Origin: JBJXGF01 sp046153015
Lineage (GTDB): Bacteria > Actinomycetota > Acidimicrobiia > Acidimicrobiales > CAIXPF01
Assembly: GCA_046153015.1 (NCBI GenBank)
Contig: JBJXGF010000108.1
Coordinates: forward strand, 1 to 8,406
Length of the DNA: 8,406 bases
Direction of reading: 5' to 3'
Shown: in pieces, positions 1-6,419 of the stretch
Layout of the letters: every line of letters begins with the position of its first letter
Position numbering within the stretch: the first letter of the stretch is position 1
The notes under the pieces: model-generated
Told to the model about the DNA's origin: nothing
What the model saw: the letters and a program-made list of their open reading frames with translations, nothing else
The model's database searches: none
Program-made: the position numbers and the translations under genes

Positions 1-123
1 ACCCTTCGTCTGGCACAAGACCGCCGAACAGATCCTGGAACGCCTCGCCGGCTACTGCCAAGCCGTCAACAACGGAGCAACCAAATAACCCCGGTTCTTC
101 ACCCCTTCAACCTTCCAGGACAC
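1..123 (+). mobile_element. Right end of an IS630-family insertion sequence
   Basis: This stretch holds the transposase C-terminus (to 88) and about 35 non-coding bases that should contain the right terminal inverted repeat. It ends at ...CCAGGACAC before the dinucleotide TA at 124-125. IS630-family elements insert at TA, often within CTAG, and duplicate the TA; the junction here reads C-TA-G (123-126). Directly after it the reading frame resumes inside a conserved part of an NB-ARC-type ATPase, so the boundary is also set by where host homology starts. The left end and the other TA copy lie outside the window, so the inverted repeat could not be confirmed by comparing ends. Confidence 0.7.
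2..88 (+). CDS. IS630 family transposase, C-terminal end (partial)
   Basis: Only the last 28 codons are present, read from base 2 to a TAA at 86-88. The peptide begins PFVWHKTAEQILERLAGYC, which matches the characteristic tail of IS630/Tc1-mariner-like DDE transposases, where a PFxWxKTAdxIL motif follows the last catalytic acidic residue. None of the DDE catalytic residues is in the window. The protein would cut and join the IS ends at TA targets. The assignment rests on this short conserved tail, supported by the CTAG junction 35 bases downstream. Whether the complete transposase is intact cannot be judged. Confidence 0.72.
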   Translation, partial: PFVWHKTAEQILERLAGYCQAVNNGATK

Positions 124-143
124 TAGACGACGTCGCCCCGATT

Positions 144-1931
144 GTGGAGGCGGTGCTCGCCAACGCGCCGCGGGTGTCGATCCTGTGCACGAGCCGGGCG
201 CCGCTCGGCCTGGCCGGCGAACAGCTGTGGCCGGTGGCCGAGTTGGCCGAAGCAGTGGACCTGTTCGTCGAACGCGTCCGAGCACACCGACCCGGCTACG
301 CGCCCGCCGACGGCGAGCGGGCCGTGATCGGCGACATCTGCCGGCGGCTCGACGGCCTCCCCCTCGTCATCGAGCTCGCCGCCGCCCGCGCCCGGTCGAT
401 CCATGTCAGCGACCTCGCCGAGCGGCTCACGCGGCAGTTCAGCCTGCTGGCCGCGGCCCGACTCGCCAGTCCGGCGCGCCACGCCACCCTCCACGCTGTG
501 GTCCAGTGGTCCTACGGCCTGCTCGACGAGCACGAGAAGGCGCTTTTCGACCGGTTGTCGGTCTTCAGCGGCGCCTTCGGCCTGACCGCCGTCGAACGCG
601 TCTGCGCCGACCCACAGCTCGTCGGCGCACCCCAAGCGGCCAGTCTCCTCGCCGCGCTGGTCGACAAGTCGATGGTGATCACCGTCGAGCACCCTGCCCA
701 AAGCCGGTATCGGGTGCTCGAGACCCTCCGCGAGTTCGGCGCCGAACGCCTCGCCGAACGCGGCGAGACGCGCCTCTGGCTCGACCGTCACGCCCGCTGG
801 TGCGCAGACCTCGTGCAGTCCCAGCAGGACGCGCTGCTCTCCGAGCGCGAACCCACCGCCTGGGACGTGCTGGGCGCGGAGTGGGACAACCTGCGGGCCG
901 CGTTCTCCCACGCACTGGACTCGGGCCAGGTCGACATCTACGCGCCCCTCGCCGCCGGGGTCGGCATGCACGGCTTCGCCTCCAACCGCTGCGAGGTCGG
1001 CGAATGGGCCGCAGCCGCCATCGCCGCCGGCATGCTCGCCGGGTGGCCCGAAGAGGTCGAGCTGCACGGCATCCACGGCTGGTGGGCGTACTGGGTGGCC
1101 GCTGACCTTCCCCTCGCCGAGACCGTGACCCGCCAGTGGTGCGACCGGCCCTCGCAGGACCGGTCGGGCCTGTGCCAGTTCGCCAACTTTATGGCCCGCG
1201 CCGTCGGCGCCGCCGACCGAGCAGCCGCCGACGCGCTCAGCGCCGCCTGGCTCGCCGCGCTCGACCTCACCCCCGCGGCACGAGTCCTGTCCCAGTTCGT
1301 GCGGGCCATCTACGGCGTCTGGTTCGCTGACCCCGCCGTCGACGCCGCAGCCCTCACGGCCGCCGCGTGCCGCGCCGCGGCGCGCACCGGCTCACCGTCG
1401 CTGCTCGCATGGGCCCGATTCATGCAGGGCGCCGCATGCGTCTACACCAACCCCGGCGCGGCCCAGCAGGCGCTGCAACACGCCATCGAGCTGGCCGGCG
1501 CGCTCTCCGCCGAGCACCACGTCTGCGTGCTCGCCCACCACTGGCTCGCCGTGGCCGCCGTGCTCAGCGCCGACCAACCCACGGCCCTGCGCCGCGCCCG
1601 CGCCGGCCTCACCGAGGCGAAAACGCTGCGCATCCGCACCGCCGCCGCGGTCACCCTGCGAGCCGCCGCCCTCGCCCTCGCACGCGCCGGCCGCCATCGA
1701 TGCGCCGCCCTCGCCCTCGGCGCGGCCGACGCCACCGGCCACAACGGCCGCTCGGTCCAACCGCTGATCACCGAAACCGAGCGCCTGCTCCGCCAAGCCG
1801 TCGGCGTCGAAACGGCGGCGCTCATCGACCAAGGCCGCTGGCTCACCCTCACCGCCGCCATCGACGCCGTGAACACCGAACTCACCGACCTCATCGGCCA
1901 AGAAGCCGAACCCGCCCAGCCGAAACCCTGA
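144..1931 (+). CDS. NB-ARC/TPR-type ATPase transcriptional regulator, 5' part lost to IS630 insertion
   Basis: The surviving protein matches the middle and C-terminal parts of large actinobacterial signal-transduction ATPases (AfsR/SARP-like, cyclase-ATPase or LAL-type regulators). Visible landmarks, numbered from the GTG at 144, are the sensor segment CTSRAPLGLAGEQLWPV (about 15-31), the GLPL motif with following IELAAARA (about 71-82), a winged-helix segment with VVQWSYGLLDEHEKALF (about 118-134), and a long alpha-helical TPR-like region to the end. The Walker A P-loop, Walker B and any N-terminal effector domain (BTAD/HTH or nucleotide cyclase) are missing. Homology really begins at about 123 (LDDVAPIVEAV), immediately after the IS630 end, so the GTG at 144 is only the first usable start in a decapitated gene. 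There is no LuxR-type HTH at the C-terminus, so any DNA-binding or output domain was N-terminal. It is probably non-functional as a regulator. Confidence 0.75.
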   Translation: MEAVLANAPRVSILCTSRAPLGLAGEQLWPVAELAEAVDLFVERVRAHRPGYAPADGERAVIGDICRRLDGLPLVIELAAARARSIHVSDLAERLTRQFSLLAAARLASPARHATLHAVVQWSYGLLDEHEKALFDRLSVFSGAFGLTAVERVCADPQLVGAPQAASLLAALVDKSMVITVEHPAQSRYRVLETLREFGAERLAERGETRLWLDRHARWCADLVQSQQDALLSEREPTAWDVLGAEWDNLRAAFSHALDSGQVDIYAPLAAGVGMHGFASNRCEVGEWAAAAIAAGMLAGWPEEVELHGIHGWWAYWVAADLPLAETVTRQWCDRPSQDRSGLCQFANFMARAVGAADRAAADALSAAWLAALDLTPAARVLSQFVRAIYGVWFADPAVDAAALTAAACRAAARTGSPSLLAWARFMQGAACVYTNPGAAQQALQHAIELAGALSAEHHVCVLAHHWLAVAAVLSADQPTALRRARAGLTEAKTLRIRTAAAVTLRAAALALARAGRHRCAALALGAADATGHNGRSVQPLITETERLLRQAVGVETAALIDQGRWLTLTAAIDAVNTELTDLIGQEAEPAQPKP

Positions 1932-2305
1932 CCCTATCTCCACACCCCGGCGGCTGCTTCAATCGAGCTCTCCGGCCAGGCTGTGAAGGTGTGGTAACCC
2001 CGCAGCATTCCAAGGCGAGAGGCACTTTTCGCCGATACGCGACCTCACTTCATCGGTGGATCCAAGCTCAGACCAGCCGGTGGCGCTGTGCATCACTTCC
2101 CGACGCGTGGGAGGGGCCCCGCCTACCCGGGCCTGTTCGACGCGCCGATCGCGCAGGCGCGGGCTGCGGTCACCGCGGTGCCGGTCGCGATGGAATACCG
2201 GCTGAGCTCAGCTTGCACGCTGGCGAGCACGCCGACGGTCGTGACGGCGCCGGTGGCGGTGGTCTACCGCCTTCTATATCGCGGGCGGCGGGCGCGGCGT
2301 CGGCT
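1932..2305. other. Intergenic stretch without a convincing gene
   Basis: These 374 bases separate the truncated ATPase gene from the convergent tetR gene. An open frame at 2088-2420 (+) encodes 110 residues but resembles no family known to me and runs 115 bases antisense into the tetR 3' end, so it is not called. A weak hairpin lies at 2014-2033 (GGCGAGA pairing with TTTCGCC through one G-U, loop about 6). A 7-base inverted repeat, CCACACC at about 1940 with GGTGTGG at about 1989, encloses a long loop. Neither has a T-run, so a terminator is possible but not shown. I see no IS end or RNA gene here. Confidence 0.45.
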
Positions 2306-2884
2306 TCACCTCATGAGGAGCAGCTCGAGTTGGCGCTCGAACGCTGACTGGTCGCGTGCAGTCGACGGCGCGCTGCCCGGGATCCGGCGGAGATGGGCAA
2401 CGCCGATGTACGCCCCATAGGCGAGCCGGGCACGCGCCAGGGCCTGACCGTGCGGCAGACCGAGGTCGCGGTAGGTCCGGCTGAGGAAGGCGAGCCGTGC
2501 GGTGGTTGCCCGGATCACGACTGGGCCGACGACAGGGTCGTCCACTTGGCCGAGCAGCAGCGCATCGATCGGCCCGTTCACGACGTCGCCGAATGACTCT
2601 GCGAACAGCGCCCGCAGACGCTGCTCGGGATCCTCGATCCGGTTGAGCCGTTCGATGACGTCGGCGGTCGCCAGTCGGTACCACAGCTCGAGTGCGGTCT
2701 CGATCAGGTGCTGCCGATCACGGAAATGCCAGTAGAAGCTTCCCTTCGTGATTCTCAACCGCTTTGCCAGCAGCTCGATCTTCAGGCCGCTGGGTCCCTC
2801 AGTCGCGATGACCTCGAGCGCCGCCATTGTCCAGTCGTCCTTGGCGACCTTGGAGTTCGCGTGTCTCGTCGGGCTGTCATCCAC
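2306..2884 (-). CDS. TetR family transcriptional regulator
   Basis: A 192-residue protein of normal TetR length. The N-terminal DNA-binding domain is clear: helix 1 covers about residues 16-29, and the helix-turn-helix covers about 33-54 with the signature AKRLRITKGSFYWHFRDR. The C-terminal ligand-binding part (about 60-192) is helical and carries the SRTYRDLGL...ARARLAYGAYIG segment typical of the subfamily. It most likely acts as a ligand-released repressor; its ligand is unknown. The GTG at 2884 was chosen because it gives a standard short arm before helix 1. The frame stays open to 3148, but that extension is arginine/proline-rich, covers the putative operator and overlaps the divergent gene. 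No Shine-Dalgarno precedes the GTG, so translation may be nearly leaderless. It is divergent from the DUF3995 operon with two palindromes between, implying control of itself and that operon. Confidence 0.9.
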   Translation of the reverse strand: MDDSPTRHANSKVAKDDWTMAALEVIATEGPSGLKIELLAKRLRITKGSFYWHFRDRQHLIETALELWYRLATADVIERLNRIEDPEQRLRALFAESFGDVVNGPIDALLLGQVDDPVVGPVVIRATTARLAFLSRTYRDLGLPHGQALARARLAYGAYIGVAHLRRIPGSAPSTARDQSAFERQLELLLMR

Positions 2885-2890
2885 GAGTCT

Positions 2891-2930
2891 GTACGCTAAC
2901 GTATGGAGCCATGTCCATACGTCTACGTAC
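2891..2930. promoter_or_regulatory. Candidate TetR operator: two TACG-N4-CGTA palindromes in one dyad
   Basis: Two 12-base palindromes of the same form are present: TACG-CTAA-CGTA at 2892-2903 and TACG-TCTA-CGTA at 2918-2929, with centres 26 bases apart. Together they form a larger dyad with arms 2891-2907 and 2914-2930, matching at 14 of 17 positions around a 6-base spacer. They lie between the divergent tetR (start 2884) and the DUF3995 gene (ATG 2911), which is where a TetR autoregulatory operator belongs. The right-hand site lies inside the first codons of the DUF3995 gene. Binding by the adjacent TetR is inferred from position and symmetry. Confidence 0.72.
2898..2925 (-). promoter_or_regulatory. 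Putative tetR promoter inside the operator
   Basis: On the minus strand a -35-like TAGACG (2925 to 2920, 4 of 6 matches to TTGACA) is followed after 16 bases by a -10-like TACGTT (2903 to 2898, TANNNT). A start about 7 bases further on would leave a leader of only a few bases before the GTG at 2884. Each hexamer falls inside one of the two palindromes, so bound repressor would cover both. On the plus strand the same left palindrome contains TACGCT (2892-2897), a possible -10 for the DUF3995 operon, but no good -35 was found for it. Confidence 0.4.
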
Positions 2931-3366
2931 GGAATGTGCCCGACGAGACGCAGGGTTCGTCGCTGCGACCGCACTGGCCGGGGCCTCGACGCTCCACGCG
3001 CTGTGGGCGCCCGGTTCGAGCTGGCCGGCCGGGACACCCGACGAGCTAGCGGATCTGGTCGTGGGAGGGCGCCCCATGCCCGACCGAGCAGCGTGCGGGA
3101 TCGTCGCCGCGTCGCTGGCGCTCGCCGCCGGTGCAACCGCGTGCTCATCGAGCGGCGCCGCCGGGCGGGTCACCGACACGTGCCGCGGCCTCGCGGCGCT
3201 TGTTTCGGCGGCGCTGGTGGCGCGTGGTGTCGGCGGCATCGCCGCTGACGTCGGCAACTTCGGCGATGTGAGCCCCTCGTTCCGCCGTTGGAACCGCCGC
3301 CTCTACAACCCGCTCTGCACCGCGCTCGGCGTCCTCGTCGCCATCGGCCGACAGCGCCGCCCATGA
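2911..3366 (+). CDS. DUF3995 domain-containing membrane protein
   Basis: A 151-residue protein with about four hydrophobic segments (about 14-32, 61-78, 93-110, 132-146), consistent with a small integral membrane protein. Family-like features are LHALWAPGSSWP near the end of the first segment, VVGGRPMPDRAA before the second, and a C-terminal RRWNRRLYNPLC segment leading into the last. The function of DUF3995 is not established. There is only one histidine (about H29), so it is unlikely to bind haem b by itself. The ATG at 2911 lies in the centre of the operator dyad; a GGAG sits very close upstream and the transcript may be nearly leaderless. Its stop overlaps the next gene's start as ATGA, so the two are probably translationally coupled and the products may work together. 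Confidence 0.78.
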   Translation: MSIRLRTECARRDAGFVAATALAGASTLHALWAPGSSWPAGTPDELADLVVGGRPMPDRAACGIVAASLALAAGATACSSSGAAGRVTDTCRGLAALVSAALVARGVGGIAADVGNFGDVSPSFRRWNRRLYNPLCTALGVLVAIGRQRRP

Positions 3367-4115
3367 CTGCGGTCGGCCGTTACTTCCGGGAGGTTCGCCG
3401 CTGGTGGCCTCGCCGCGCCGAGGCGTTGCCCCCTGGCCAGCGCGAGCTGGACGCGTTCCCGCGATTCGCCGACAACCCGCTGAGGCCCCCGCCGGCCAGG
3501 AACGAACCGATTGTGCGCATCGTGTCGGCCGCTCTGGGGGAAACAAGGATCCTTCTCGACGAACTGCATTCCAGTGCGCTCACGAAGTCGGAGATGTCCG
3601 ACTTCCACTGTGTCACCACCTGGACGGCGCGCCGGCAGACGTGGACTGGTGTTCCGCTCGCCAGTTGGTGGCGAACCCGATTCGGCTCACTCCCGACCGA
3701 TTCAAGCGCCTTCGCCGTCGTGCGCGCCGCTGACGGTTATCAGGCGGTGTTCCAGATCGACGACCTGTTCGGCGACGACGTGATGCTCGCATGGGGGCTG
3801 AACGGCGGCCCCCTCGACCAGCGGCACGGCTTCCCGCTTCGCCTCGTCAGCCCTTCTCAGTACGGGTACAAGAGCGTGAAGCACGTCGAGGCGATCGAGT
3901 TGTGCGCCGAACGCCCGGCGAGCCGCCTCGGCCGGAAGGAGCACCTCCGTGCGCGCGTGCTGTTCGAGGAGCGCCACAGCCGCATCCCCGGCCGTGTCCT
4001 GCGGTGGCCATATCGCCTGGTCGTCCCGGTCACCGCAATCGTGGCGGAGCGAACATTGGCCCGCTCCGACCGTTCGGATACAGTGCTTCGCCAGCGCCGG
4101 CCTCGGGCGCCGTAG
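3363..4115 (+). CDS. Sulfite oxidase-like molybdopterin-dependent oxidoreductase
   Basis: A 250-residue protein containing an oxidoreductase molybdopterin-binding domain (sulfite oxidase/YedY fold). Key evidence is FHCVTTWTARRQTWTGVPL at about 81-99: Cys83 corresponds to the cysteine that ligates molybdenum, and the HCVTxW pattern is diagnostic. HGFPLRLVSPSQYGYKSVKH (about 155-174) matches the conserved cofactor-binding end of the domain. The tail (about 190-235), with RARVLFEERHSRIPG and WPYRLVVPVTAIVAER, is the basic extension seen in actinobacterial members. No Tat signal peptide is visible (RRWWPRR is not followed by a hydrophobic stretch), so a cytoplasmic location is likely. The ATG at 3363 overlaps the upstream stop; an in-frame start at 3288 would run through the DUF3995 gene and gives a non-homologous arginine/proline-rich leader. 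The substrate is unknown. Confidence 0.85.
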   Translation: MTAVGRYFREVRRWWPRRAEALPPGQRELDAFPRFADNPLRPPPARNEPIVRIVSAALGETRILLDELHSSALTKSEMSDFHCVTTWTARRQTWTGVPLASWWRTRFGSLPTDSSAFAVVRAADGYQAVFQIDDLFGDDVMLAWGLNGGPLDQRHGFPLRLVSPSQYGYKSVKHVEAIELCAERPASRLGRKEHLRARVLFEERHSRIPGRVLRWPYRLVVPVTAIVAERTLARSDRSDTVLRQRRPRAP

Positions 4116-4125
4116 CCTGCTCGGC

Positions 4126-4845
4126 GTGAGCACGCCACCGGAGCGCCTCTCCGCCCTGGCCATCTCGTTGCGGGACGCCCTTGCGGCGGGAGACGCCGCG
4201 GCGCTGGCCCCGCTGCTCTCGCCGCACGCGACGTGGGGTGCGTGCGCCGGCGCCCAGCAGGTGCTCGCGTCTCTCGGCCAGGTCTTCGCCGCGGGTGCGC
4301 CCGAGGCGGTATCGGTCGCCGTCCTCGGCGATCGGCTGGTCGTCAGCGGGCGCCTGGGGCGCCAGGAGTTCCACGCCGCGGTCTTCATCGAGGACGGCCT
4401 GGTCAGTGAGATCCGCCCGCTGGCAGGGCCGGACGCGGCGGCCGCCGAGCGGCCGCTGGGGCCCCTGGCCAGCGCAGCCAACCGACCGGTCACCATCTCG
4501 CGCCTCGCCCCGGTGTTGGCGGTGCGATCGATCGGCGCCGCCGCCGAGCACTACCGCCAGCTCGGCTTCGCCGTGCAGGCCTACGACGGCGCCGCGGCCT
4601 ACGCATTCGCCCAGCGGGACGGTGTAGAGGTGCACCTGCAGCAGGCCGACCACCTGGACCCGGCGACGAACTCCTGCGCGCTCTACCTCTACGTCGACGA
4701 CGCCGATGCGCTCTACGCTGCGTGGCGCCAGAGCGGCGTCGCCGGCCGCCTCGTCGCCCCCGCCGACACCGAGTACGGCCTGCGGGAGGGCGCTCACGTC
4801 GACCCGGACGGCAACCTCTGGCGCTTCGGCTCGCCGCTGCCGTGA
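4126..4845 (+). CDS. NTF2-like/VOC (glyoxalase-bleomycin resistance) two-domain protein
   Basis: A 239-residue protein with two parts. Residues about 5-100 look like an NTF2/SnoaL-like fold: an N-terminal helix, LRDALAAGDAAALAPLLSP, then strands ending AAVFIEDGLVSEIRPL. Residues about 125-237 are a VOC domain: LAPVLAVRSIGAAAEHYRQL, then VEVHLQQADH, then YLYVDDADALYAAWRQSG, ending HVDPDGNLWRFGSPL. The VOC half most resembles bleomycin-resistance-type, often metal-free binders, so a ligand-sequestering or dioxygenase/lyase-like role is possible but not shown. The GTG at 4126 lies 10 bases after the preceding stop; longer in-frame starts (from 3949) would overlap the oxidoreductase with a non-homologous leader. 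It is the third gene of the TetR-linked operon. No strong ribosome-binding site is seen, so coupling to the upstream gene is plausible. Confidence 0.82.
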   Translation: MSTPPERLSALAISLRDALAAGDAAALAPLLSPHATWGACAGAQQVLASLGQVFAAGAPEAVSVAVLGDRLVVSGRLGRQEFHAAVFIEDGLVSEIRPLAGPDAAAAERPLGPLASAANRPVTISRLAPVLAVRSIGAAAEHYRQLGFAVQAYDGAAAYAFAQRDGVEVHLQQADHLDPATNSCALYLYVDDADALYAAWRQSGVAGRLVAPADTEYGLREGAHVDPDGNLWRFGSPLP

Positions 4846-4864
4846 CGAGCGGAACCGCAGCTCG
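4846..4864. terminator. Weak hairpin between convergent genes
   Basis: CGAGC (4846-4850) pairs with GCTCG (4860-4864) around a 9-base loop that itself contains part of GCGGAACCGC. It lies right after the VOC stop and before the end of the convergent hydrolase gene, where a bidirectional terminator would be expected. The stem is short and there is no T-run, so this is a position-based guess. Confidence 0.2.
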
Positions 4865-4878
4865 CCGTTCCCGCGCCG

Positions 4879-5622
4879 TCAGCTCCGCTGCGGTGACCGT
4901 CCGGTTGTCTGGATCTCGTCGCGCAGCGCGTTCGCCAGGTCGTACGGCCGTGAGAACATCGGCCAGTGCCCGGTGGGCAAGTCGATGCAGCGTACGTCCC
5001 GCACCGAGGGCAGCTCGGTGGGGAACTGACCCGCCGCGACCATCTCGGAGAACGCCTCGCACGCCAGGCTGGTGCAGATCACCGTCGCCGGCACGTCGAG
5101 GCGAGCGTCGTTGGTCAGGCGCAGCGGTGAACGAGCCACACCGGCCGGCTGGCTGACGGCCCGCCGACGGAACTCCGCCAGCATTTCATCGTCGATGCCC
5201 TCGATGCTGGACTGCTCGGCGGTCAGCTCCTCCCAGGACGGCAGCGGGAGGTCAGCGGTGGCGTCAGGCCGCAACGCAGCCCCGTTCTGCAGTGGGCCGC
5301 TGTCCACGTAGATCACCCGGGCGATGCGCTCGGCCCGACGATCGGCTGCGCCTTGCACAACCAGCGCGCCGCCGCTGTGACCGACCAGCACGACGGCGCC
5401 CCGAAGTTCGTCGACGAGTTCGACCACTGCGGCGATGTGGTCGTCGAGCGTCACGTCCGTGCTGGCGGTCCCGTCCATGCCGGGCAACGTGACGGCGTGG
5501 GTGGTGATGCCCGCCGTCTGAAGCGGGGGCTCGACGTCGCGCCACGCCCAACCTCCCAGCCAGTAGCCCGCAACGAGCACCGCATGAATCGCGTCGCCTG
5601 TCGGCGCGTTGGCATCGGCCAT
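4879..5622 (-). CDS. Alpha/beta hydrolase (methylesterase-like)
   Basis: A 247-residue single-domain alpha/beta hydrolase of usual length. It starts with the core strand AVLVAGYWLGGWAW (about 14-27, oxyanion region), has the nucleophile elbow VGHSGG with Ser83, and the catalytic His219 in LPTGHWPMFSRP near the C-terminus. The layout resembles plant-type methylesterases/hydroxynitrile lyases and their actinobacterial relatives, which act on small esters. The acidic triad member is not obvious after VPATVICTSLACEAFSEM, where many relatives also have no clear aspartate. There is no signal peptide, so it is cytosolic. The ATG at 5622 is preceded at short distance by GAAAGGAC. It lies 65 bases downstream of the DUF1697 gene on the same strand and may be cotranscribed; it is convergent with the VOC gene, 33 bases away. 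The substrate is unknown. Confidence 0.87.
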   Translation of the reverse strand: MADANAPTGDAIHAVLVAGYWLGGWAWRDVEPPLQTAGITTHAVTLPGMDGTASTDVTLDDHIAAVVELVDELRGAVVLVGHSGGALVVQGAADRRAERIARVIYVDSGPLQNGAALRPDATADLPLPSWEELTAEQSSIEGIDDEMLAEFRRRAVSQPAGVARSPLRLTNDARLDVPATVICTSLACEAFSEMVAAGQFPTELPSVRDVRCIDLPTGHWPMFSRPYDLANALRDEIQTTGRSPQRS

Positions 5623-5687
5623 GTCCTTTCAGGTGCCCATGCCGAGCCTGCGCTAAGCCTGGATCCATCGACTCCTCGGAGAACGAG

Positions 5688-6212
5688 CTAGTCCGCTGAT
5701 GATGCCGACATCTCGCTGAGGGCCAGCACGGTGCGCCAGTTGCGCGTCGTCGAGGCGCCGTCATCGAGCTTTGCGAGTGCGGCCGCGAGCCGTGAACGTC
5801 CCTGCCCGAATGGCAAGTCGAGGTACAGCTCGCGTCCGTGGATGGTAAGGCCTTCCGGCGCAAAGGCGTCGAGATCGAGATCTGGCGGCGCGCCGGCGTC
5901 CGGGAGGAAAACGACGACGACCTTCGTGGGATCATCGCGCTGATACGGGTTCGCGGCCACGATGGACGCCATTTCCGCGCCGGTGCGAGTGAGCACACGG
6001 ACATCGATTCCGCATGTCTCGCGAAGCCGAGCGCTGATCGCCTCGCCCAGCTCGCTTCGTGATCGCGGCGCCGTGAACACCACATTCCCGCTCTGGAGGT
6101 ACGTCTCGACGTCGGTGAGACCAAGCGACTCGACCGCTGCTCGCAGATCCGCCATCTTGAGCCGGTTGCTGCCGCCCACGTTGACCCCTCGCAGCAGCGC
6201 GACAACACGCAT
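5688..6212 (-). CDS. DUF1697 domain-containing protein
   Basis: A 174-residue protein matching DUF1697 over its full length, the usual family size being about 170-185. Hallmarks are the N-terminal VVALLRGVNVGGSNRLKM (about 3-20), TYLQSGNVVF (about 38-47), a middle VVVVFLPD (about 98-105) and C-terminal STTRNWRTV (about 154-162). The biochemical role is not established; it is a small soluble alpha/beta protein. The ATG at 6212 was chosen because family homology starts exactly there; the frame is open to 6368, but the added residues are not homologous. No Shine-Dalgarno is seen, and a -10-like TACAGT ends 7 bases before the ATG, consistent with a leaderless transcript. It is upstream of the methylesterase-like gene on the same strand. 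Confidence 0.88.
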   Translation of the reverse strand: MRVVALLRGVNVGGSNRLKMADLRAAVESLGLTDVETYLQSGNVVFTAPRSRSELGEAISARLRETCGIDVRVLTRTGAEMASIVAANPYQRDDPTKVVVVFLPDAGAPPDLDLDAFAPEGLTIHGRELYLDLPFGQGRSRLAAALAKLDDGASTTRNWRTVLALSEMSASSAD

Positions 6213-6219
6213 GAACGCA

Positions 6220-6225
6220 ACTGTA
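6220..6225 (-). promoter_or_regulatory. Possible -10 element for the DUF1697 gene
   Basis: On the minus strand TACAGT (TANNNT pattern) lies 7 bases upstream of the ATG at 6212, placing a transcription start at or next to the ATG, as in leaderless actinobacterial genes. No -35 at good spacing was found (CTGACC lies only 14 bases upstream), so this is tentative. Confidence 0.22.
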
Positions 6226-6281
6226 GACAGCGGCCGTTCGGTCAGACGCCCAGAAGTTGGCCCCTTCCGGGCTTGCGGCTT

Positions 6282-6312
6282 GGTCGGCAGTCGACTCTCC
6301 TGCTCGCCGACC
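6282..6312. other. GC-rich inverted repeat between the hydrolase pseudogene and the DUF1697 gene
   Basis: GGTCGGC (6282-6288) and GCCGACC (6306-6312) form a perfect 7-base stem with a 17-base loop. It lies about 108 bases downstream of the hydrolase stop and 70 bases upstream of the DUF1697 start. It may be a transcription end for the upstream gene or simply a chance repeat in GC-rich DNA; no T-run follows. The rest of 6213-6419 holds nothing I recognise. Confidence 0.3.
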
Positions 6313-6419
6313 TGATCGTGGCCGGGACGATCTACGTAAGGGAGTCGTTGCCGCATCGCCTTTGGCAAGGCCTACCTCCTCGCGCACGGTGTCTACGGCA
6401 ACCAGCGAACGCCACGGAA

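Noticed and set aside
123..1076. Long minus-strand open frame of 317 residues
   Set aside because: It is antisense to the conserved ATPase coding region, has a glycine/alanine/valine-rich non-homologous product, and is typical of shadow frames in high-GC genes.
1367..2347. Plus-strand open frame of 326 residues
   Set aside because: The product is arginine/proline/histidine-rich low-complexity sequence in another frame of the ATPase gene, running into the intergenic stretch; no family resemblance.
2885..3148. N-terminal extension of the TetR gene up to 3148
   Set aside because: The added residues are arginine/proline-rich, antisense to the DUF3995 gene and would run through the operator palindromes; the GTG at 2884 gives a normal TetR length.
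3288..3362. Longer start for the molybdopterin oxidoreductase
   Set aside because: It lies inside the DUF3995 coding region in another frame and encodes a non-conserved leader; the ATGA-coupled ATG at 3363 fits better.
2911..3366. DUF3995 protein as a haem b membrane anchor for the molybdoenzyme
   Set aside because: Only one histidine is present, so paired histidine ligation within one chain is not possible.
3949..4125. Longer start for the NTF2/VOC protein
   Set aside because: It overlaps the end of the oxidoreductase gene by over 160 bases and gives a serine/cysteine-rich leader without homology.
4030..4797. Minus-strand open frame of 255 residues
   Set aside because: Antisense to the NTF2/VOC gene, low-complexity product, no recognisable motif.
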